Positions 44,388 through 53,418 of a DNA stretch of 64,000 bases are shown piece after piece. The stretch's first letter is position 1, and every line of letters starts with the position of its first letter. Made by a program: the position numbers and the translations under genes. A model generated the notes under the pieces. It saw only the letters and a list, made by a program, of their open reading frames with translations, was not told the origin of the DNA and did no database searches. Source of the stretch: Heterotrichella gracilis (lineage: Eukaryota > Sar > Xanthophyceae > Tribonematales > Xanthonemataceae); the NCBI GenBank assembly GCA_032358255.1, contig JAULBX010000002.1, positions 558,001 to 622,000 on the forward strand. The letters run 5' to 3'.

Positions 44388-45449
44388 ATGGCTGTTATTA
44401 AGTCGCTTGGATATAATATTACAATTGGAAAAGATGCTTTAAGATCGTTATCGGCATTTTTAAAGAAAAATAAGTACTCCTCATACTTTATTATTTGCGA
44501 CGAAAACACCATACAGTTTTGTTTGCCAAAACTAATTGTTAGTTGCCCTATTTTAAAAGATTCAGAAATAATTGAATTGGAAAGCGGAGAAGCCAGTAAA
44601 TCGCTTGAATTTACTGCGCACATTTGGCAAACGCTCATTGAAAATAATGCGGACAAAAACTCTTTGATCATCAATTTAGGAGGCGGAGTGGTAAGTGACC
44701 TTGGAGGCTTTTGCGCTTCCACTTATAAGCGAGGGATTGACTTTATAAATGTGCCCACTTCTTTATTATCCATGGCCGATGCCAGTGTGGGTGGAAAAAC
44801 AGGAATAGATTTTGCGGGACTAAAAAATTCTATTGGCACATTTGCACAGCCAAAAGCGGTTTTTGTGAACCCTGATTTTTTAAAAACATTACCGGCGAGA
44901 CATTATAAGAACGGTTTGGCCGAGATCTTTAAAATAGCTTTAATCAGTGACAAAAAAAATTGGGAAGAATTAAAGAACTTAAAGCCAGATCACAAAGCAG
45001 AACAATTAGTGACCAAAAGTATTACTTTAAAAAATAAAATAGTTGTAAAAGATCCTTTAGACAAAGGCGTACGCAAAATATTAAACTTCGGGCACACTAT
45101 TGGGCATGCCATCGAATCTTTATTATTGGGTACCGACGATGAACTATTGCACGGTGAGGCTATTGTTATTGGCATGTTGATCGAAAGCAACATTGCTTTA
45201 CAGAAAAAACTGATCAACACTAAAGAACTGAACGAAATAACACTTATTCTTAAAAAAGTTTTTGAACCAAAAAAAATAGATCAAATTACTTTTAATTCAA
45301 TTTATGCATTATTAAAGAATGATAAAAAAACCAGTAAAGGCAAATTCAAATTTTCTTTAATTCATAAAATTGGTAGTTGCAAATTTGATGTGGAAGTAAA
45401 TGAAGCACAAATAAAAAAAGCCATAGCTCTTTATAATACCTCAGCATAA
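44388..45449 (+). CDS. aroB: 3-dehydroquinate synthase
   Basis: The start is the ATG at 44388 (MAVIKSLGYNITIG); the longer frame from 44310 runs through the inverted repeat and is rejected. The 353-aa enzyme has the NAD-binding GGGVVSDLGGFCAS, the active-site block FINVPTSLLSMADASVGGKTG, LAEIFKIA and the zinc ligands in GHTIGHAIE and LHGEAI. It converts DAHP to 3-dehydroquinate, the second step of the shikimate pathway. Its stop overlaps the aroA start by 1 nt (TAATG). Confidence 0.94.
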   Translation: MAVIKSLGYNITIGKDALRSLSAFLKKNKYSSYFIICDENTIQFCLPKLIVSCPILKDSEIIELESGEASKSLEFTAHIWQTLIENNADKNSLIINLGGGVVSDLGGFCASTYKRGIDFINVPTSLLSMADASVGGKTGIDFAGLKNSIGTFAQPKAVFVNPDFLKTLPARHYKNGLAEIFKIALISDKKNWEELKNLKPDHKAEQLVTKSITLKNKIVVKDPLDKGVRKILNFGHTIGHAIESLLLGTDDELLHGEAIVIGMLIESNIALQKKLINTKELNEITLILKKVFEPKKIDQITFNSIYALLKNDKKTSKGKFKFSLIHKIGSCKFDVEVNEAQIKKAIALYNTSA

Positions 45450-46702
45450 TGCTTCAACTTTCGGCACCGCAACATATTAACAAAGCAACTATAAAACTGG
45501 CAGGATCGAAAAGTATCAGCAACCGCTTATTGATTTTAAATGAAGTGTTAGATCTGAATTTGATACTCGAAAATAACTCTACTTCTGAAGACACTTTACT
45601 TTTACAAGGCGCTTTACAGCAAATAAAAAATAAAAAAGGCGGAACCATTGATATTCATCATGCCGGCACCGATATGCGTTTTCTAGCCGCGCTTTTGGCA
45701 ACTAAAGAAGGAGATTGGATCCTAACGGGCTCTGATCGCATGAAACAGAGACCCATCGGTGAATTAGTAAATGCACTTAGGTCGCTTGAGGCAGATATCA
45801 CTTATATCGAAAAAGAAAATTTTCCCCCATTAAAAATTACCGGAAAAAAATTAAAAGGCGGTCAACTCGAAATTGACGGCAGTATCAGCAGTCAGTTCAC
45901 TTCTGCTCTATTATTAATTTCTCCAAAATTTGAAGATGGTTTAGCGTTGACTTTAAAAAATGAGATCGTTTCATGGCCTTATATATTAATGACCTTAGAT
46001 CTGTTAAGCCAATTTGGTTTAAAGGTTTCCACGGTTTTAAACACGATCAACATTTCACCAACCCGAAACCCGAAACCCGAAACAATTAACAAACCTTTTT
46101 CTATAGAGTCAGATTGGTCGGCCGCATCTTATTGGTACAGTATTGTTGCCTTGAGTAAAAATGCAGAAATTACATTAACCGGTTTAAACAAATCATCCTC
46201 TCAAGGCGATTCGGTTTTACCTAAAATTTACGAAGAACTTGGAGTTTCATCTCAATTTACAAACGAAGGACTTCTTCTTACTAAAAGTTCTAACGTTTCA
46301 TCAAAATTTGAATACGACTTTAAAGATTGTCCCGATCTTGCACAAACAGTTGCCGTTACTTGTTTCGGACTTGGAATAAAAGCTAAACTTAAGGGCTTAA
46401 AAACTTTAAAAATTAAAGAAACGGATAGGATACAGGCGTTAAAAACTGAGCTAGAAAAATTTGGTGCAAATGTTGACATTAATTCCGATTCACTTACTAT
46501 TCTTGAAACCCGAAACAAGAAACCCGAAACAAGAAACCCAATAAATACCTACAACGACCACCGCACGGCCATGAGCTTTGCCCCGCTGGTATTGGCTTTC
46601 GGACCATTAAACATCCAAAATCCAGAAGTAGTTTCTAAATCCTATCCCCTTTTTTGGGAAGATTTGAAATCAGTTGGTTTTAGCGTAAATTTGCTGCCAT
46701 AA
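45449..46702 (+). CDS. aroA: 3-phosphoshikimate 1-carboxyvinyltransferase (EPSP synthase) with repeat-derived inserts
   Basis: A 417-aa enzyme of near-normal length. It has AGSKSISNRLLIL, GTDMRFLAALLA, IDGSISSQFTSALLL, ESDWSAASYWYS, IKETDRIQALKTEL and YNDHRTAMSFAPLVL. It makes EPSP from shikimate-3-phosphate and PEP. Two loops are unusual: SPTRNPKPETINKP (before ESDW) and LETRNKKPETRNPIN (before YNDHR). Both are encoded by 7-nt tandem repeats (46061-46083 and 46505-46539), which read as near-identical peptides and keep frame. The catalytic residues are intact. It overlaps aroB by 1 nt and is followed by tatC 1 nt later. Confidence 0.93.
   Translation: MLQLSAPQHINKATIKLAGSKSISNRLLILNEVLDLNLILENNSTSEDTLLLQGALQQIKNKKGGTIDIHHAGTDMRFLAALLATKEGDWILTGSDRMKQRPIGELVNALRSLEADITYIEKENFPPLKITGKKLKGGQLEIDGSISSQFTSALLLISPKFEDGLALTLKNEIVSWPYILMTLDLLSQFGLKVSTVLNTINISPTRNPKPETINKPFSIESDWSAASYWYSIVALSKNAEITLTGLNKSSSQGDSVLPKIYEELGVSSQFTNEGLLLTKSSNVSSKFEYDFKDCPDLAQTVAVTCFGLGIKAKLKGLKTLKIKETDRIQALKTELEKFGANVDINSDSLTILETRNKKPETRNPINTYNDHRTAMSFAPLVLAFGPLNIQNPEVVSKSYPLFWEDLKSVGFSVNLLP
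46061..46083 (+). repeat. CCCGAAA heptamer repeat inside aroA (site 1)
   Basis: Three tandem copies of CCCGAAA (46062-46082) lie in frame within aroA and encode part of TRNPKPETIN. The same heptamer family recurs at 46505-46539. Confidence 0.85.
46505..46539 (+). repeat. GAAACCC/GAAACAA heptamer repeat inside aroA (site 2)
   Basis: Five 7-nt units alternate GAAACCC and GAAACAA (a 14-nt period, 2.5 copies). They are in frame, encoding ETRNKKPETRNP just before the conserved YNDHR motif. Confidence 0.85.
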
Positions 46703-46703
46703 A

Positions 46704-47546
46704 ATGGCATTTTTCGGTTCAGATAAAACTACAAAAACAGAAGGTAAAGAAATGTCTTTTCTCCAGCACCTGGAAGAATTTCGCTGGCATTTGGTAAGAA
46801 GCGCTTTAGTGATTATGGTGTTTGCCATTGCCGCTTTTTGTTTGAACGATTTTGTTTTTGATACTGTTATTTTTGGTCCTTTGCGTCAGGATTTTATTTC
46901 TTACAAAGTACTATGCAGTCTTGGTCATAAGATTGGTGCCGGTGATGTAATGTGCATGACCATAAAACCCGCGCATCTTCAAACATTAAGTGCCTCCGAA
47001 CAATTTTTTAATCACATGTGGATCTCTTTTTTATGTGGTATCATTTTGGGTTTTCCTTTTGTATTATGGGAGCTATGGAAATTTGTTCGTCCTGCATTAA
47101 AAAATAAAGAAATTGGTCCGGTAAAAATATTTGTAGTGATTGCTTCGGTCTTATTTTTAATTGGCATCTTCTTTGGCTATTTTTTATTATTCCCAATGAG
47201 TTACAATTTCTTAATTAATTACCAGGTCTCATCTAGTGGTATTGTGCAAACTCAAAATACCTTTGATGATTATATTTCGTTGATCAGTACCATGACCTTA
47301 GTTGCTGGAATAATTTTTGAGATGCCGATACTGGTTTATTTTTTAACCCGTATGACCTTGCTTACACCCCAATTCATGCGCAAATACCGCAAACACGCAG
47401 TGATCATCATTTTAATTGCTGCTGCTGTAATTACACCTAGTCCGGATGTTACATCACAAATGGTGGTTGCAATTCCAATGTATCTGTTATACGAGGTAAG
47501 TGTGTTTGTATCTGTTTGGGTTATTAAAAAACATAAATTAGAGTAA
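46704..47546 (+). CDS. tatC: Sec-independent (Tat) translocase subunit TatC
   Basis: A 280-aa protein with six membrane segments. The conserved N-terminal block is MSFLQHLEEFRWHLVRSALV, and the family-typical FVFLWEL-like region reads GIILGFPFVLWELWKFVRPAL. TatC is the receptor for twin-arginine signal peptides on folded proteins. It lies 1 nt after aroA. The TatA/B-type partner is unlinked, on the other strand at 60927-61178. Confidence 0.93.
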   Translation: MAFFGSDKTTKTEGKEMSFLQHLEEFRWHLVRSALVIMVFAIAAFCLNDFVFDTVIFGPLRQDFISYKVLCSLGHKIGAGDVMCMTIKPAHLQTLSASEQFFNHMWISFLCGIILGFPFVLWELWKFVRPALKNKEIGPVKIFVVIASVLFLIGIFFGYFLLFPMSYNFLINYQVSSSGIVQTQNTFDDYISLISTMTLVAGIIFEMPILVYFLTRMTLLTPQFMRKYRKHAVIIILIAAAVITPSPDVTSQMVVAIPMYLLYEVSVFVSVWVIKKHKLE

Positions 47547-47548
47547 GC

Positions 47549-48505
47549 TTGAACAAGACATTAAAATATAGTTTGTTTGTTTTATGTATGACATACAAAT
47601 TATTTTTATTTGGTGCCGATCTAAAAGAAATTCTCAACTTTGGATCAAATCCCGGTAATTTAAAATTATTTACGTTTAATGATTCTCTGGCGAAAAACAA
47701 ACCCATTGTTTTTGTTTTACATGGCTGTGTTCAAAACGCGGAGAAAATTGAAGAGTTATCCGACTGGAAAAAAGCTGCCGTAAAAAATGATTTTGTAGTT
47801 TTTTATCCTCAGCAAAAGGTCATTAATAACGCTTCAGCTTGTTTTAACTTCTTTTTCGAAAGCGATATCAATAAAAACGGTGAGTGTTTGTCTATCTATC
47901 AGATGATGCGTTACGCCATTGACACTCTAAAGGTCGATTCTACCCGAATTTTTCTTTACGGTGCATCTGCAGGTGCCTGCATGAGCGAGGTTGTGTGTGC
48001 TAATTACCCCTGGCTTATAAATACTGCAGCGCTTTGTGGCGCCATACCTTACAGAACGTATGTTGGTTTAAAAGCCATTAATCTTTTGGGTAAAACAGAA
48101 ATAAGGCCGCCTAAGGAATGGGGCGATCTGGTAAGAAATCAAAATACTTTTTATACAGGAAAATATCCGCGAATTATTCTTGCACATGGCACCGAAGATT
48201 TTGTAACGGATTATGGTTACGCAGCCGAAATTATTAAGCAGTGGACAAATGTTCATGGTATTACCGATGAGCCAACGGACGGTGTGCCCAGATTTGGAAA
48301 TAACGAAAAGGTAGATCTTTATATTTATGGTGATGACAAGCAAAAGGCTGCGGTTAAATTTTACAGGATAAAAGATGTTAGTCATCAAATACCGGTTGAT
48401 GTTGGTGAGGGCGAAAAACAAGGCGGCCAGGACAGAATATTTTCAACAGATATTAATTTTTTTCTGACCTATTACATTGTTAAAGATTTTGGTTTAATGA
48501 AATAA
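47549..48505 (+). CDS. PHB depolymerase / feruloyl-esterase-like alpha/beta hydrolase
   Basis: A TTG start 2 nt after tatC gives 318 aa. A signal-like segment (FVLCMTYKLFLFGADL) precedes the hydrolase domain: IVFVLHGCVQNAEKI (oxyanion HG), the nucleophile elbow GASAGACMS (G-x-S-x-G), ILAHGTEDFVTDY (Asp) and DVSHQIPV (His). These match the esterase-PHB-depolymerase (CE1-like) family, which cleaves polyester or feruloyl esters outside the cytoplasm. It follows tatC closely, but no twin-arginine motif is seen. Confidence 0.82.
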   Translation: MNKTLKYSLFVLCMTYKLFLFGADLKEILNFGSNPGNLKLFTFNDSLAKNKPIVFVLHGCVQNAEKIEELSDWKKAAVKNDFVVFYPQQKVINNASACFNFFFESDINKNGECLSIYQMMRYAIDTLKVDSTRIFLYGASAGACMSEVVCANYPWLINTAALCGAIPYRTYVGLKAINLLGKTEIRPPKEWGDLVRNQNTFYTGKYPRIILAHGTEDFVTDYGYAAEIIKQWTNVHGITDEPTDGVPRFGNNEKVDLYIYGDDKQKAAVKFYRIKDVSHQIPVDVGEGEKQGGQDRIFSTDINFFLTYYIVKDFGLMK

Positions 48506-48508
48506 AAT

Positions 48509-48850
48509 ATGAGTGATAAAGTAAAAGAATTTAACGACTACCGTTCGAAAATGAACGAGGTTATTTTAGGAAAAGATAACCTGGTAATTAAACGCCTGTT
48601 TAATTTAGATACACAAACTTATGCTGAAGGTGCATTAAACATAAAGACAAAAGAATTGCTTGGCCTTGTTGCAAGTATGGTATTGCGTTGCGATGATTGC
48701 ATTAAATACCATTTAGAAAAATGCAAAGAACAAAATTGTACCACCGAAGAAATTTATGAAGTATTTGCAGTAGCCAATATTGTTGGTGGAACCATTGTTA
48801 TTCCGCACACACGCCGCGGAGCTGAGTTCTGGGAAGAGTTAAATAAATAA
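48509..48850 (+). CDS. Carboxymuconolactone decarboxylase / AhpD-like protein
   Basis: A 113-aa helical protein with LVASMVLRCDDCIKYHLEKC, the Cys-x2-Cys-x3-His active-site arrangement of the AhpD/CMD family. This redox-active CxxC type usually acts as a disulfide reductase or peroxidase and not as a decarboxylase. It lies 3 nt after the esterase gene and 12 nt before a small membrane protein gene. Confidence 0.87.
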   Translation: MSDKVKEFNDYRSKMNEVILGKDNLVIKRLFNLDTQTYAEGALNIKTKELLGLVASMVLRCDDCIKYHLEKCKEQNCTTEEIYEVFAVANIVGGTIVIPHTRRGAEFWEELNK

Positions 48851-48862
48851 TTTAAATGCAAG

Positions 48863-49075
48863 ATGACCGCTGCTGGGTTCATAGCTTTTGGTTTGCTAAT
48901 GTTTATGAGCTTACCGGTAATGACCTACTATTACGCTAAACATTTAGGCAGGAATGCAAAAGTCTGGTTCTGGATCGGTGTTTTATTGCCGGGAATTGCT
49001 ACACTTATACTTTCTTTTTTATCAGATCTATCTGAAGATAATAAGCCAAAAGAAGAAAATAAAAATCCTAATTAA
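48863..49075 (+). CDS. Small two-segment membrane protein
   Basis: A 70-aa protein with two membrane helices (FIAFGLLMFMSLPVMTYYY and VWFWIGVLLPGIATLILSFL) and an acidic/basic tail (LSDLSEDNKPKEENKNPN). No family is recognised. It is the last gene of the tatC run and overlaps by 8 nt the end of the convergent coiled-coil gene. Confidence 0.65.
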   Translation: MTAAGFIAFGLLMFMSLPVMTYYYAKHLGRNAKVWFWIGVLLPGIATLILSFLSDLSEDNKPKEENKNPN

Positions 49076-49955
49076 CCGCGTCTAATTTCTTTTTCACATC
49101 AGCAACCACTTTTTTCTGGTTTTCGATCTCGGTTTTTTTCTTGGTTTGTTCTTCTTCGTTCTTCTTAATATTTTCTTCCGCTTTCTTTATTTTCTTTTTA
49201 TTGTCATCAACATCACCTTTTAAATTCTTTTTATCTTTCTCAAGATCTTTTAACTGATCTTCTAGTTTCTCTAATATTTTTTTGGATGATTTGGCTTGTT
49301 CGCTCACCGCACCCGAACTGGCATCAACCACCTTTTTTTGGATCTGCACTTCACCCTTTTTCTTTTCTATATCGGCTTCTTTGTCAATGGCCTCTTTTTC
49401 GGCTTTGGTAATTTTCTTTTTGTACTCCTCTATATTTTCTAACAGATCTTTATTTTTCTTTTCCAGATCTTTCTGATCATCTTCTAATTTTGCTTGCTTT
49501 TTTTCTGCAGCTTTAACGGCAGCTGTAATTGGCTCCTTCGTCATTTTAACAGCAAAATCCTTCATCATTTTTTCAATAAAGTCAGTTTTATCCTTGTCTG
49601 ATGAAGTTAAATAAGTTCCTCCAAGATCAACAGCGGTGCTCATTTTAACCGTTCTGGCTTTTTTATCTTCTTCAAATTTGGTGTAAATATCAACAGGATT
49701 ATTGCCCCATTCTTTTATAAGAATATTATCGCCAAAAACTTCTTTATCGCTGTCTTTAACTTTTTCGTATTTAAAATCTTTCAATACTTTTTTCCACTCA
49801 CTTATCGCTTGGTCAGCAGTGTTTTCATAAATAGTTGTAGTCAATGCATATTGACTACCGGTACTGAATTTTTCGTTCCCGCCTTTTACATTTATAGATT
49901 GTGAAAAGGCCAGGCCCGCAAAACATATTGACGAAATGGTAAGAATTTTTTTCAT
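49068..49955 (-). CDS. Secreted Lys/Glu-rich coiled-coil protein
   Basis: A 295-aa protein with a signal peptide (MKKILTISSICFAGLAFSQ). Residues 20-145 form a globular domain (VKGGNEKFSTGSQYALTT; EWGNNPVDIYTKFEE). Residues 145-290 are a long heptad-like coiled coil of Lys, Glu, Asp and Ala. It is probably periplasmic and forms dimers or larger rods. No family is recognised with certainty. It is the last gene of a five-gene minus-strand run. Confidence 0.72.
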   Translation of the reverse strand: MKKILTISSICFAGLAFSQSINVKGGNEKFSTGSQYALTTTIYENTADQAISEWKKVLKDFKYEKVKDSDKEVFGDNILIKEWGNNPVDIYTKFEEDKKARTVKMSTAVDLGGTYLTSSDKDKTDFIEKMMKDFAVKMTKEPITAAVKAAEKKQAKLEDDQKDLEKKNKDLLENIEEYKKKITKAEKEAIDKEADIEKKKGEVQIQKKVVDASSGAVSEQAKSSKKILEKLEDQLKDLEKDKKNLKGDVDDNKKKIKKAEENIKKNEEEQTKKKTEIENQKKVVADVKKKLDAVN

Positions 49956-49970
49956 AGGAATAGTTAAGGG

Positions 49971-50207
49971 TTAATCAATATCCCAAACGCTTTTACGTTT
50001 GCGTGATTTAAATGGTTTAAAATAATTTTTGTGCTCTAAAATAAAAGCCATAATAAAATAAATAATTATAGGGCTTCCGAACGTAAAAAAAGACAGATAA
50101 ATAAAATACATACGTACTGTGGTTGTTCTAATGCCGAGCAATTTGCCCCACCATTCGCAAACACCAAAAGCTTGCTGTTCAAACCACTGTACTATTTTAC
50201 GGATCAT
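49971..50207 (-). CDS. PspC-domain small membrane protein
   Basis: A 78-aa protein resembling the PspC domain: FGVCEWWGKLLGIRTTTVRM, then IYLSFFTFGSPIIIYFIMAFIL as the membrane segment, ending with basic residues. PspC proteins are stress-linked inner-membrane components in proteobacteria; short single-domain forms are common in Bacteroidota. It lies 25 nt after DUF2851 and 15 nt before the coiled-coil gene. Confidence 0.8.
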   Translation of the reverse strand: MIRKIVQWFEQQAFGVCEWWGKLLGIRTTTVRMYFIYLSFFTFGSPIIIYFIMAFILEHKNYFKPFKSRKRKSVWDID

Positions 50208-50232
50208 ATTACAAAAATATAAAAAAATAAGC

Positions 50233-51510
50233 TCACTTTAACAGCGAAGCAGCCACCCCACAATTTAAACAGGCTTTTTTGCTGCAATAATTATCGTAGA
50301 GGTTAATAGCAGCCTGGCTATCGGCCGCAGTCTTTAAAACCGATTTTTTTTCTTCAAATAATTTGGTCTTTGTGTTTTGCTCAAAGTCGCATTTATTTAA
50401 CAACTCTATGGCAAGGTCAGTCATTTCGGGCTTTGATGTTCTTTTAGAATAAAAGAAATAAAAAGGCGCAAAAGTATTAATTATCAAATTTTCAATCGAG
50501 TTCAGGCCAAGTGTAAGATCTTTTGAAGTGACTTTTCCATCCATATTATAATGGTTCTTCCAGTAACCTTCTAAATTTATTTTTAAAGCCAATACTATCT
50601 CGTCGTAATTAGCAAAATCGTAAGGCGCAATAAATAAACCCGGCTTTGTATTTACAAGTTTTGCAAATTGCGCTAAACGAATAGTTGGAAAATTTGCCGG
50701 TCGCATTTTAGAGAATTTAAAGCCCTCTTTATTTAAAGGAATAATGCGGTATTTATTTTTTAAATAATCAAACTCGTTTTGCAATTGTAAAATATATTTG
50801 TCTTCAAACTGGTTTTCTAATAACCCACAGGTGCCTAGTAACAAAGCTTCCAGTTGCAAAAGATTATCCGAATGTTTTAATAAAACAGTTATGGGTAAAT
50901 TTTTCGCCAGTAATTCAAATGGCAAAGAATTTACTTTAAAACCAAAATTTCGCAATAATAAAAAATAAAATGTTTGGGTGTAATCCCCTGCAACTGATTT
51001 AAAATAATTTTCTATCGCGTTTACTTTTCCTTCCAAACGCTCAAGGGTCATACGTTCCAACCAACTAATAAATTTAAGATCATTTAACCCCGCCAATTGA
51101 TTATGACAGGCAATTTTTGTTTTAGCAGAATTAAGTTGGTTGTAGGTTGCCAATGTACTTTCGGCAATTAGGCTTTTTAATTCTAACACCTCAACATTAT
51201 TAGTTTTATTTTGGTCGAGTTCTGTATCGTGCTCATACACTACATGCAAAATAATATTATCATAATTTTTATCCTGCTGGTGTTTGTGTTTTAACCAATC
51301 GCTGGTTTTAATATGCACTTCAATATTACCAACAAGAATTACTTCGTCAATTTTAATTTGTGCGTTAAAAAAATCCGGACCTGAATCTTTATTCAATTCA
51401 CCGTTCTTTAAAACAACTATCTCTTTTCCTTTGGTGGTAACAAAAGGTACAGGCTTTAAAATTTTATACTGCCATAAGAATTGTAAAAGATCCTCATTAA
51501 ATTTAAGCAT
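50233..51510 (-). CDS. DUF2851 family protein
   Basis: A 425-aa protein starting LKFNEDLLQFLWQYKIL, with NGELNKDSGPDFFNAQIKI and VGNIEVHIKTSDWLKHKHQQD ... VVYEHDTE, the hallmarks of DUF2851. The C terminus ends CSKKACLNCGVAASLLK with a Cys cluster that may bind metal. The function of the family is unknown. The EVHIKTSDW and VVYEHD blocks suggest a beta-core nuclease-like fold, which is inference. It overlaps the YdcF gene by 8 nt. Confidence 0.82.
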   Translation of the reverse strand: MLKFNEDLLQFLWQYKILKPVPFVTTKGKEIVVLKNGELNKDSGPDFFNAQIKIDEVILVGNIEVHIKTSDWLKHKHQQDKNYDNIILHVVYEHDTELDQNKTNNVEVLELKSLIAESTLATYNQLNSAKTKIACHNQLAGLNDLKFISWLERMTLERLEGKVNAIENYFKSVAGDYTQTFYFLLLRNFGFKVNSLPFELLAKNLPITVLLKHSDNLLQLEALLLGTCGLLENQFEDKYILQLQNEFDYLKNKYRIIPLNKEGFKFSKMRPANFPTIRLAQFAKLVNTKPGLFIAPYDFANYDEIVLALKINLEGYWKNHYNMDGKVTSKDLTLGLNSIENLIINTFAPFYFFYSKRTSKPEMTDLAIELLNKCDFEQNTKTKLFEEKKSVLKTAADSQAAINLYDNYCSKKACLNCGVAASLLK

Positions 51511-52270
51511 AGCCCTTAATTTTGTAAACTATAAAACCAAGCCATTCGTGAATTAACATCTGCAACGAAAATAATGCATCAGGATTTGGAATAAATAAAT
51601 GATCAAAAGTAAAACGTCTTAATCCACTTACCCTGTTCGTTAAGTAAGGCGTAAGATTTGTAAAACCTGCTTTTTTAAATACAGCCATTGCTCTTGGCAT
51701 ATGGTAAGCAGAAGTAACTAATAAAAAATTGCCATTTAATTTTAAACTATCCAACATTTTTTTTGTGTAAACCGCATTCTCAAATGTGTTTTTACTTTCT
51801 GTTTCAATAATTACCGCGCTATCGGGAATATTAATTGCCTTTAAATATTTTTGTACATAAATGCCTTCTTTTCTTTCCGGAAATTCGATACTACCACTGC
51901 CGCCGGTAAAAATAATTTTTTTAACCCTGCCGTTATAATACATAGGAAATACCTGGAACAATCTGTCCCCTCCCCAACCAAAACTAAGTTTTTTCAGGCG
52001 CACATCCACGCTGCCTATTCCTCCTAAAATTATTGCGCCATCGTATTTTGTTGTCATAAGATCGTAATCCGGTGTAACGGGTTCGTATTGACGGAAACAT
52101 TCATCTACTATAAAAGAATTGCTGCAAACAAATAAGACAATTACTGCGGCTATTCTTAGTTTTTTAGCGCGGCCTTCTACTTTTGTTTTAAACGAATAAA
52201 GCAACAAAATAAACACCCATACCAGAGGAGAAATTATAAAACCCAATATTTTAGATAAAAAGAAAAACAT
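51503..52270 (-). CDS. YdcF/ElyC-family (DUF218) protein
   Basis: A 255-aa protein with two N-terminal membrane segments (FIISPLVWVFILLLYSF and LRIAAVIVLFVCSNSFIV). The DUF218 domain follows: YDGAIILGGIGSVD, KIIFTGGSGSIEF, ETESKNTFENAVYTKKML and LLVTSAYHMPRAMAVFKKAG. ElyC-type proteins act in envelope polysaccharide assembly; others are nucleotide-binding. It overlaps DUF2851 by 8 nt and lies 2 nt after the preceding gene. Confidence 0.87.
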   Translation of the reverse strand: MFFFLSKILGFIISPLVWVFILLLYSFKTKVEGRAKKLRIAAVIVLFVCSNSFIVDECFRQYEPVTPDYDLMTTKYDGAIILGGIGSVDVRLKKLSFGWGGDRLFQVFPMYYNGRVKKIIFTGGSGSIEFPERKEGIYVQKYLKAINIPDSAVIIETESKNTFENAVYTKKMLDSLKLNGNFLLVTSAYHMPRAMAVFKKAGFTNLTPYLTNRVSGLRRFTFDHLFIPNPDALFSLQMLIHEWLGFIVYKIKGYA

Positions 52271-52272
52271 AT

Positions 52273-53301
52273 TTATATTTTTAGTTCGCCTGTTTCTTCA
52301 TCAACATAAACTTTAACTGTTTCACTTTTCCCGGAAAGATCGTTTACATCGCTAATAACCGCCAATAAAGGAAAAAATATTCTTAGGGCTGCAAGCGACG
52401 ATTTATTAAACATTTTTTCTTTTCCCTTATAATAAAGATCTTTAAGTGCTATTCTACCATCAGCCTCAACAATTGCAGGCAAATAAATACCATCACCCAT
52501 ATAAATATAAATACGTCCACTTTTTACAAAAGCAAATACTTTTTTTACAAGATATGTTTTACTATCTATTGCAACAACCTGGTTATTTAATAAAGCAGAA
52601 TCGCTTATTATATTATAGTTTGAAGTTACAACCGGTGCATTCTTTATTAATTGATGGATATTAAAATACAAGCCATCGTTTGCATTTATTGAGTCAATTC
52701 TCCTTACGATCTTTGAGTTCAATCTTTTTACAAGATCCTCTGTTTGCAACGCTGTAAATTCAAGTGGCTTGTAATACATTATTTGATTTTTAAATTGTAA
52801 AAACGCTGCGGCCATAGCAGTAGAAAATAGTTTATTAATATCATCCGGCTTATTCATTCCTGCACCCCTATCGTATTTTAAATATTGGCTATATTCCAAT
52901 TTAGCAGTATTTTCAGTTACCCTATAATAATCAAATGCCAACGTAAGCTCAAAATCGTCAGCATTTTTATTTATGATCTCTATTAAATTAATTTGATTTA
53001 TTACCAAAATAATTTTAGTTGGTTGATAAAATGATTTTGGGTATTTTAAAAAGTAACGTTCCATTTCTTTATCAATGCTATCATTACCAACAAGAAATTT
53101 TTTATTTAAGAGCAATCCCTTATAATATATCCCTATAGCTTTTTGTTTATCGGGCCTTGCGTCAACTACTTTTGCAATAGAAAAATTATATTTTTCATAC
53201 ACAAAAGCATCTTTATTCAGCATAAATGAAGCGTCAAAAGCCAAAAGAGTTTTAAAACTGTAAAAGCTAAAAAACAGAAAAAATATTAATTTGATCTTCA
53301 T
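52273..53301 (-). CDS. Hypothetical signal-peptide protein
   Basis: A 342-aa protein with a signal peptide (IKLIFFLFFSFYSFKTLLAFD). The mature part has alternating strands and helices: VVDARPDKQKAIGIYYKG, then FELTLAFDYYR, and a late VKVYVDEETGELKI. No family is recognised. It is the first gene of the five-gene minus-strand run and lies 2 nt before YdcF, so a shared envelope role is possible. It is divergent from the biotin carboxylase gene. Confidence 0.68.
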   Translation of the reverse strand: MKIKLIFFLFFSFYSFKTLLAFDASFMLNKDAFVYEKYNFSIAKVVDARPDKQKAIGIYYKGLLLNKKFLVGNDSIDKEMERYFLKYPKSFYQPTKIILVINQINLIEIINKNADDFELTLAFDYYRVTENTAKLEYSQYLKYDRGAGMNKPDDINKLFSTAMAAAFLQFKNQIMYYKPLEFTALQTEDLVKRLNSKIVRRIDSINANDGLYFNIHQLIKNAPVVTSNYNIISDSALLNNQVVAIDSKTYLVKKVFAFVKSGRIYIYMGDGIYLPAIVEADGRIALKDLYYKGKEKMFNKSSLAALRIFFPLLAVISDVNDLSGKSETVKVYVDEETGELKI

Positions 53302-53418
53302 TACTATTCATGGTTGTGATCATAAAAGTAAAAAAGTTTAATGATTTTTTGAGTATTCGCTCACAATATAAATCGCTATATTTATCCTGTTTAAACTATA
53401 CTATTACAAACCATTTAT

